Made by a program: the position numbers and the translations under genes. Source: a bacterium (GTDB lineage Bacteria > Patescibacteriota > Minisyncoccia > Minisyncoccales > Minisyncoccaceae). From it: 5,187 nucleotides of DNA. Of this stretch, positions 3,460-5,187 are shown piece by piece; the stretch's first letter is position 1; the number at the start of each line of letters is the position of its first letter. The stretch covers positions 1-5,187 of the forward strand of contig JALNZJ010000065.1 in assembly GCA_023229485.1 (NCBI GenBank), read 5' to 3'. The notes beneath the pieces are model-generated. The model did no database searches, was not told the origin of the DNA, and worked only from the letters and a program-made list of their open reading frames with translations.

Positions 3460-3519
3460 CAAACCTCCTAAGGGAGGTTGCGACCTCCTAGCTAGCAAGG
3501 GATAGGTTGCAATCTCATA
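3452..3519. repeat. Palindromic CCTCC-type repeat, copy 1
   Basis: Outer arms TATGAGAT/ATCTCATA (3452-3459 and 3512-3519) and inner arms AACCT/AGGTT (3462-3466 and 3504-3508) make a long imperfect palindrome. Nested CCTCC/GGAGG pairs (3464-3468 and 3473-3477) lie inside. It starts 5 nt beyond the rnc stop, so the rnc mRNA would end in this structure. It lacks a T tract, so it is not a standard terminator. Confidence 0.6.
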
Positions 3520-3524
3520 AGTCT

Positions 3525-4223
3525 TTACCAGTTTTTGATTTTTAATGCTTTTTCAGCTGCGTTTAACTCGGCTTCGTGTTTTGATGTTCCCTCTCCATCG
3601 GTTATCATTTCTTCTCCAATAAATACTCCCACTAAGAATTGCTTCATATGGTCTGGTCCTATTTCTTTTAAGACCTGATAAGTTGGAGTAATCATAACTA
3701 TCTCTTGAGCTCTTTCCTGGAAAAGTGATTTTGGGTCTTTATAGAGTTTTTTTTCTAGTATTTCTGGTAACTTTGGTAAGATTAAATATTTTTCAATAAA
3801 TTGTTTGCAGGCGTCGTATCCTTGGTCCAAGTATAGTGCTCCAATAAGAGCCTCAAAAGAATCAGCTAAAATGTATTTTTTATTTTTGCCTTTTTCTTTA
3901 ATTTCGCCTTGAGACAAAAGAAGAATGTCTTCAAACTCTAATTCTTTTGCTAATTCAAAAAGTATGTTTGAGTTAACAAGTGATGCTCGCCAGCCAGTCA
4001 TATCTCCTTCTGGTTTTTCTGGATAGTTGATGTATAAATACTCTGTAGTCACTAACTCTAATACTGCATCTCCTAAAAACTCCAATCTTTCGTTATGTCC
4101 TAATCCAAATTTTGGATTTTCGTTTAAGAATGAACGATGACAAAAAGCTTGAGTTAATAAGTTTTTATTTTTAAACTTAATACCTAGCCTTTCTTCAAAT
4201 TTTAAAAAATCTTCTTCTTTCAT
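3525..4223 (-). CDS. rnc: Ribonuclease III
   Basis: This endonuclease cleaves double-stranded RNA, notably the rRNA precursor stems, as a homodimer needing Mg2+. In 232 residues, close to the family norm, the RNase III domain (about 5-150) has the signature HNERLEFLGDAVLE (43-56) with acidic residues Glu45, Glu48 and Asp52. The second metal site is in ADSFEALIGALYLD (120-133), with Asp121 and Glu124. A double-stranded RNA-binding domain follows (about 162-230), ending in GEGTSKHEAELNAAEKAL (210-227). All catalytic residues are present, so it should be active. The start is 5 nt after the nusB stop. An AGG four bases before the ATG is a minimal ribosome-binding site, and translational coupling is likely. 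It is the last gene of the rpmF-nusB-rnc group; a palindromic repeat begins 5 nt after the stop. Confidence 0.98.
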   Translation of the reverse strand: MKEEDFLKFEERLGIKFKNKNLLTQAFCHRSFLNENPKFGLGHNERLEFLGDAVLELVTTEYLYINYPEKPEGDMTGWRASLVNSNILFELAKELEFEDILLLSQGEIKEKGKNKKYILADSFEALIGALYLDQGYDACKQFIEKYLILPKLPEILEKKLYKDPKSLFQERAQEIVMITPTYQVLKEIGPDHMKQFLVGVFIGEEMITDGEGTSKHEAELNAAEKALKIKNW

Positions 4224-4228
4224 AATAC

Positions 4229-4690
4229 CTATTCTTCTTTTTCGGTTAAAACCGATTTGCTATTTTTATTTTGCTCTTCTATTCCTCGATAGACTGTGCC
4301 GAGTACTCCATTTACAAATTTACGAGAACTTTCTCCACCAAAGTTTTTGGCTAGTTCTATTGCTTCATTGATAGCTACTTTTGGAGGAACATTTTCTTTA
4401 TTTCCATAAAGAAGCTCAAATATTCCTAATCTAAGAATATTTCTGTCTAAAGGATTAATTTGTGGTATGGGCCATTCTGGGGCTGTCTTTTCGATGATTG
4501 CATCCATAATATCTAATTTTTCTTTAACTCCAATACTAAGATCCCAAATAAAGGCGGGTTCTTCCAATCCAGCACCAAATTCAGCAATATTTCTTTCAAC
4601 AATATCGTTTAATTCTTCTTGTTTGTTGTTAAAATCCCATTCATATAGGCTTTGCATTGCTATTGAACGAGATAAATGTCTAGAAGCCAT
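4229..4690 (-). CDS. nusB: Transcription antitermination factor NusB
   Basis: NusB, with NusE (S10), binds boxA RNA and lets RNA polymerase read through rRNA operons. The 153 residues show the all-helical NusB fold: N-terminal [17 protein letters not shown] (4-20) with the conserved Arg and LY, then [20 protein letters not shown] (70-89), [19 protein letters not shown] (101-119) and [10 protein letters not shown] (122-131). The core is complete. The last 15 or so residues are a polar Lys/Glu/Ser tail slightly longer than usual. It starts 29 nt after the rpmF stop and ends 5 nt before rnc, which indicates one operon. Placement beside rnc is sensible, since both act on rRNA precursors. No strong Shine-Dalgarno precedes the ATG. 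Confidence 0.97.
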   Translation of the reverse strand: MASRHLSRSIAMQSLYEWDFNNKQEELNDIVERNIAEFGAGLEEPAFIWDLSIGVKEKLDIMDAIIEKTAPEWPIPQINPLDRNILRLGIFELLYGNKENVPPKVAINEAIELAKNFGGESSRKFVNGVLGTVYRGIEEQNKNSKSVLTEKEE

Positions 4691-4719
4691 AGAGTATTAT
4701 TTAAGCTTTTTTAAGGTTC

Positions 4720-4956
4720 TTAGGCGGTTTTTTTCTTTGTCGCCTTTGGAGTTTTTTTAACTATTGGTTTTTCTACTTTTGAGACTACTGAAAGGTAATC
4801 TCTTCCTTTGTAGTTTCCACAGAATTTGCAAATAGTATGTGGTAAGACAGGCTTTCCGCATTTTTGGCACTTTACTAGCGTAATTGGCTTAATAAAAATA
4901 TTACCTCTTCTTCTGTCTCTTTTTGATGTACTTAAATGTCTTTTAGGAACTGCCAT
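4720..4956 (-). CDS. rpmF: 50S ribosomal protein L32
   Basis: A 78-residue protein with the classic L32 N-terminus MAVPKRHLSTSKRDRRR, followed by a complete zinc ribbon: Cys30-x2-Cys33 and Cys43-x2-Cys46. L32 sits in the large subunit near domain I/VI of 23S rRNA. The core is about 57 residues; the remaining 20 are a Lys/Thr/Pro-rich basic tail (KKTPKATKKKTA) longer than in many homologues. The MAVPK start is diagnostic. Only AT-rich sequence precedes it, with no Shine-Dalgarno, and the leader from the predicted promoter is about 24 nt. It heads the rpmF-nusB-rnc group. The common upstream partner yceD (DUF177) is not visible. Confidence 0.96.
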   Translation of the reverse strand: MAVPKRHLSTSKRDRRRGNIFIKPITLVKCQKCGKPVLPHTICKFCGNYKGRDYLSVVSKVEKPIVKKTPKATKKKTA

Positions 4957-4986
4957 TTTTTTATATTGGTTATTATTAAAATGAAG

Positions 4987-5015
4987 ATTATATTTTAACT
5001 AATTTGAGTATTGAA
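4987..5015 (-). promoter_or_regulatory. Probable promoter of rpmF-nusB-rnc
   Basis: A perfect -10 TATAAT (4992-4987) has a weak -35 TTCAAT (5015-5010) 17 bp upstream. A start near 4980 gives a leader of about 24 nt before the rpmF ATG. Confidence 0.5.
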
Positions 5016-5187
5016 TTAAAATAAAAGCTATAGTTTATTATGCATTTTTTCCTTGATTTGTAAAGGCGGAATAAGGTTTATGCAAAATTTCTGGACAAAT
5101 GATTCTTTGATATATTTGCTTCTTCGACATGTTTTAATATGTGGCAGGAGTGGGAGTGAGGGGGCATCTTATTAGATTCTCGATCAG
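5016..5187. other. Right edge, no convincing gene
   Basis: A minus-strand frame stays open from the window edge to a stop at 5078-5080 (35 codons). A 31-codon plus-strand ORF (5080-5175) overlaps it. Neither shows a family motif, and such lengths arise by chance in AT-rich DNA. The minus-strand frame could be the tail of a gene lying beyond the window. A short purine-rich, G-rich patch (5141-5165) stands out from the AT-rich surroundings. Confidence 0.3.

Noticed and set aside
2369..3519. CRISPR array
   Set aside because: The repeats are few, palindromic, unequal and irregularly spaced, with no constant repeat-spacer unit.
4467..4760. Plus-strand ORF of 97 codons
   Set aside because: It is antisense to nusB and the end of rpmF, both certain genes.
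5134..5187. Minus-strand C-terminal tail of 17 codons rich in Pro and Thr
   Set aside because: Too short and low in complexity to tell from chance; a second frame over the same bases is also open.

Overview
The window is an AT-rich bacterial chromosome segment in which every recognisable gene lies on the minus strand. It is a run of compact core translation and RNA-processing genes. In transcription order (right to left) these are rpmF (L32), nusB, rnc (RNase III), rpsP (S16), khpA (KH-domain protein), trmD, tRNA-Tyr(GTA), tRNA-Thr(GGT), rpmG (L33), a broken tRNA-Trp copy and an intact tRNA-Trp(CCA). Small proteins, weak or absent Shine-Dalgarno sequences, low-complexity tails on S16 and KhpA, and the absence of rimM and rplS beside trmD suggest a reduced-genome bacterium, most likely Candidate Phyla Radiation (Patescibacteria, Parcubacteria-like). 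That placement is an inference; there is no rRNA here.

Layout. 5187-4957: right edge with no convincing gene, then a promoter for rpmF. 4956-3525: rpmF-nusB-rnc, closely spaced and probably one operon. 3524-3322: a palindromic repeat, a small hairpin and a clear sigma70-type promoter for rpsP. 3321-2875: rpsP, closed by a strong intrinsic terminator. 2874-2200: about 675 bases without a protein gene, holding palindromic repeats, a promoter-hairpins-terminator block that could be a small RNA of about 150 nt, and the khpA promoter with an operator-like dyad. 2199-1110: khpA, a hairpin terminator, and trmD. 1120-541: a promoter overlapping the trmD stop, tRNA-Tyr, tRNA-Thr, a palindromic repeat, rpmG and a terminator. 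540-1: repeat debris, a decayed tRNA-Trp copy, tRNA-Trp with encoded CCA, and a terminator.

Functionally the genes form one theme. S16, L32 and L33 are ribosomal proteins. NusB and RNase III act in rRNA transcription antitermination and processing. KhpA is an RNA-binding regulator or chaperone. TrmD makes m1G37 in tRNAs, and three tRNAs are encoded alongside. The most unusual content is non-coding: a repeated module directly upstream of two different promoters, the possible small RNA, the tRNA-Trp duplication, and several families of short dispersed palindromes. In the proteins, TrmD lacks an acidic residue where the catalytic Asp is expected, and L33 keeps only three of four zinc-ribbon cysteines.
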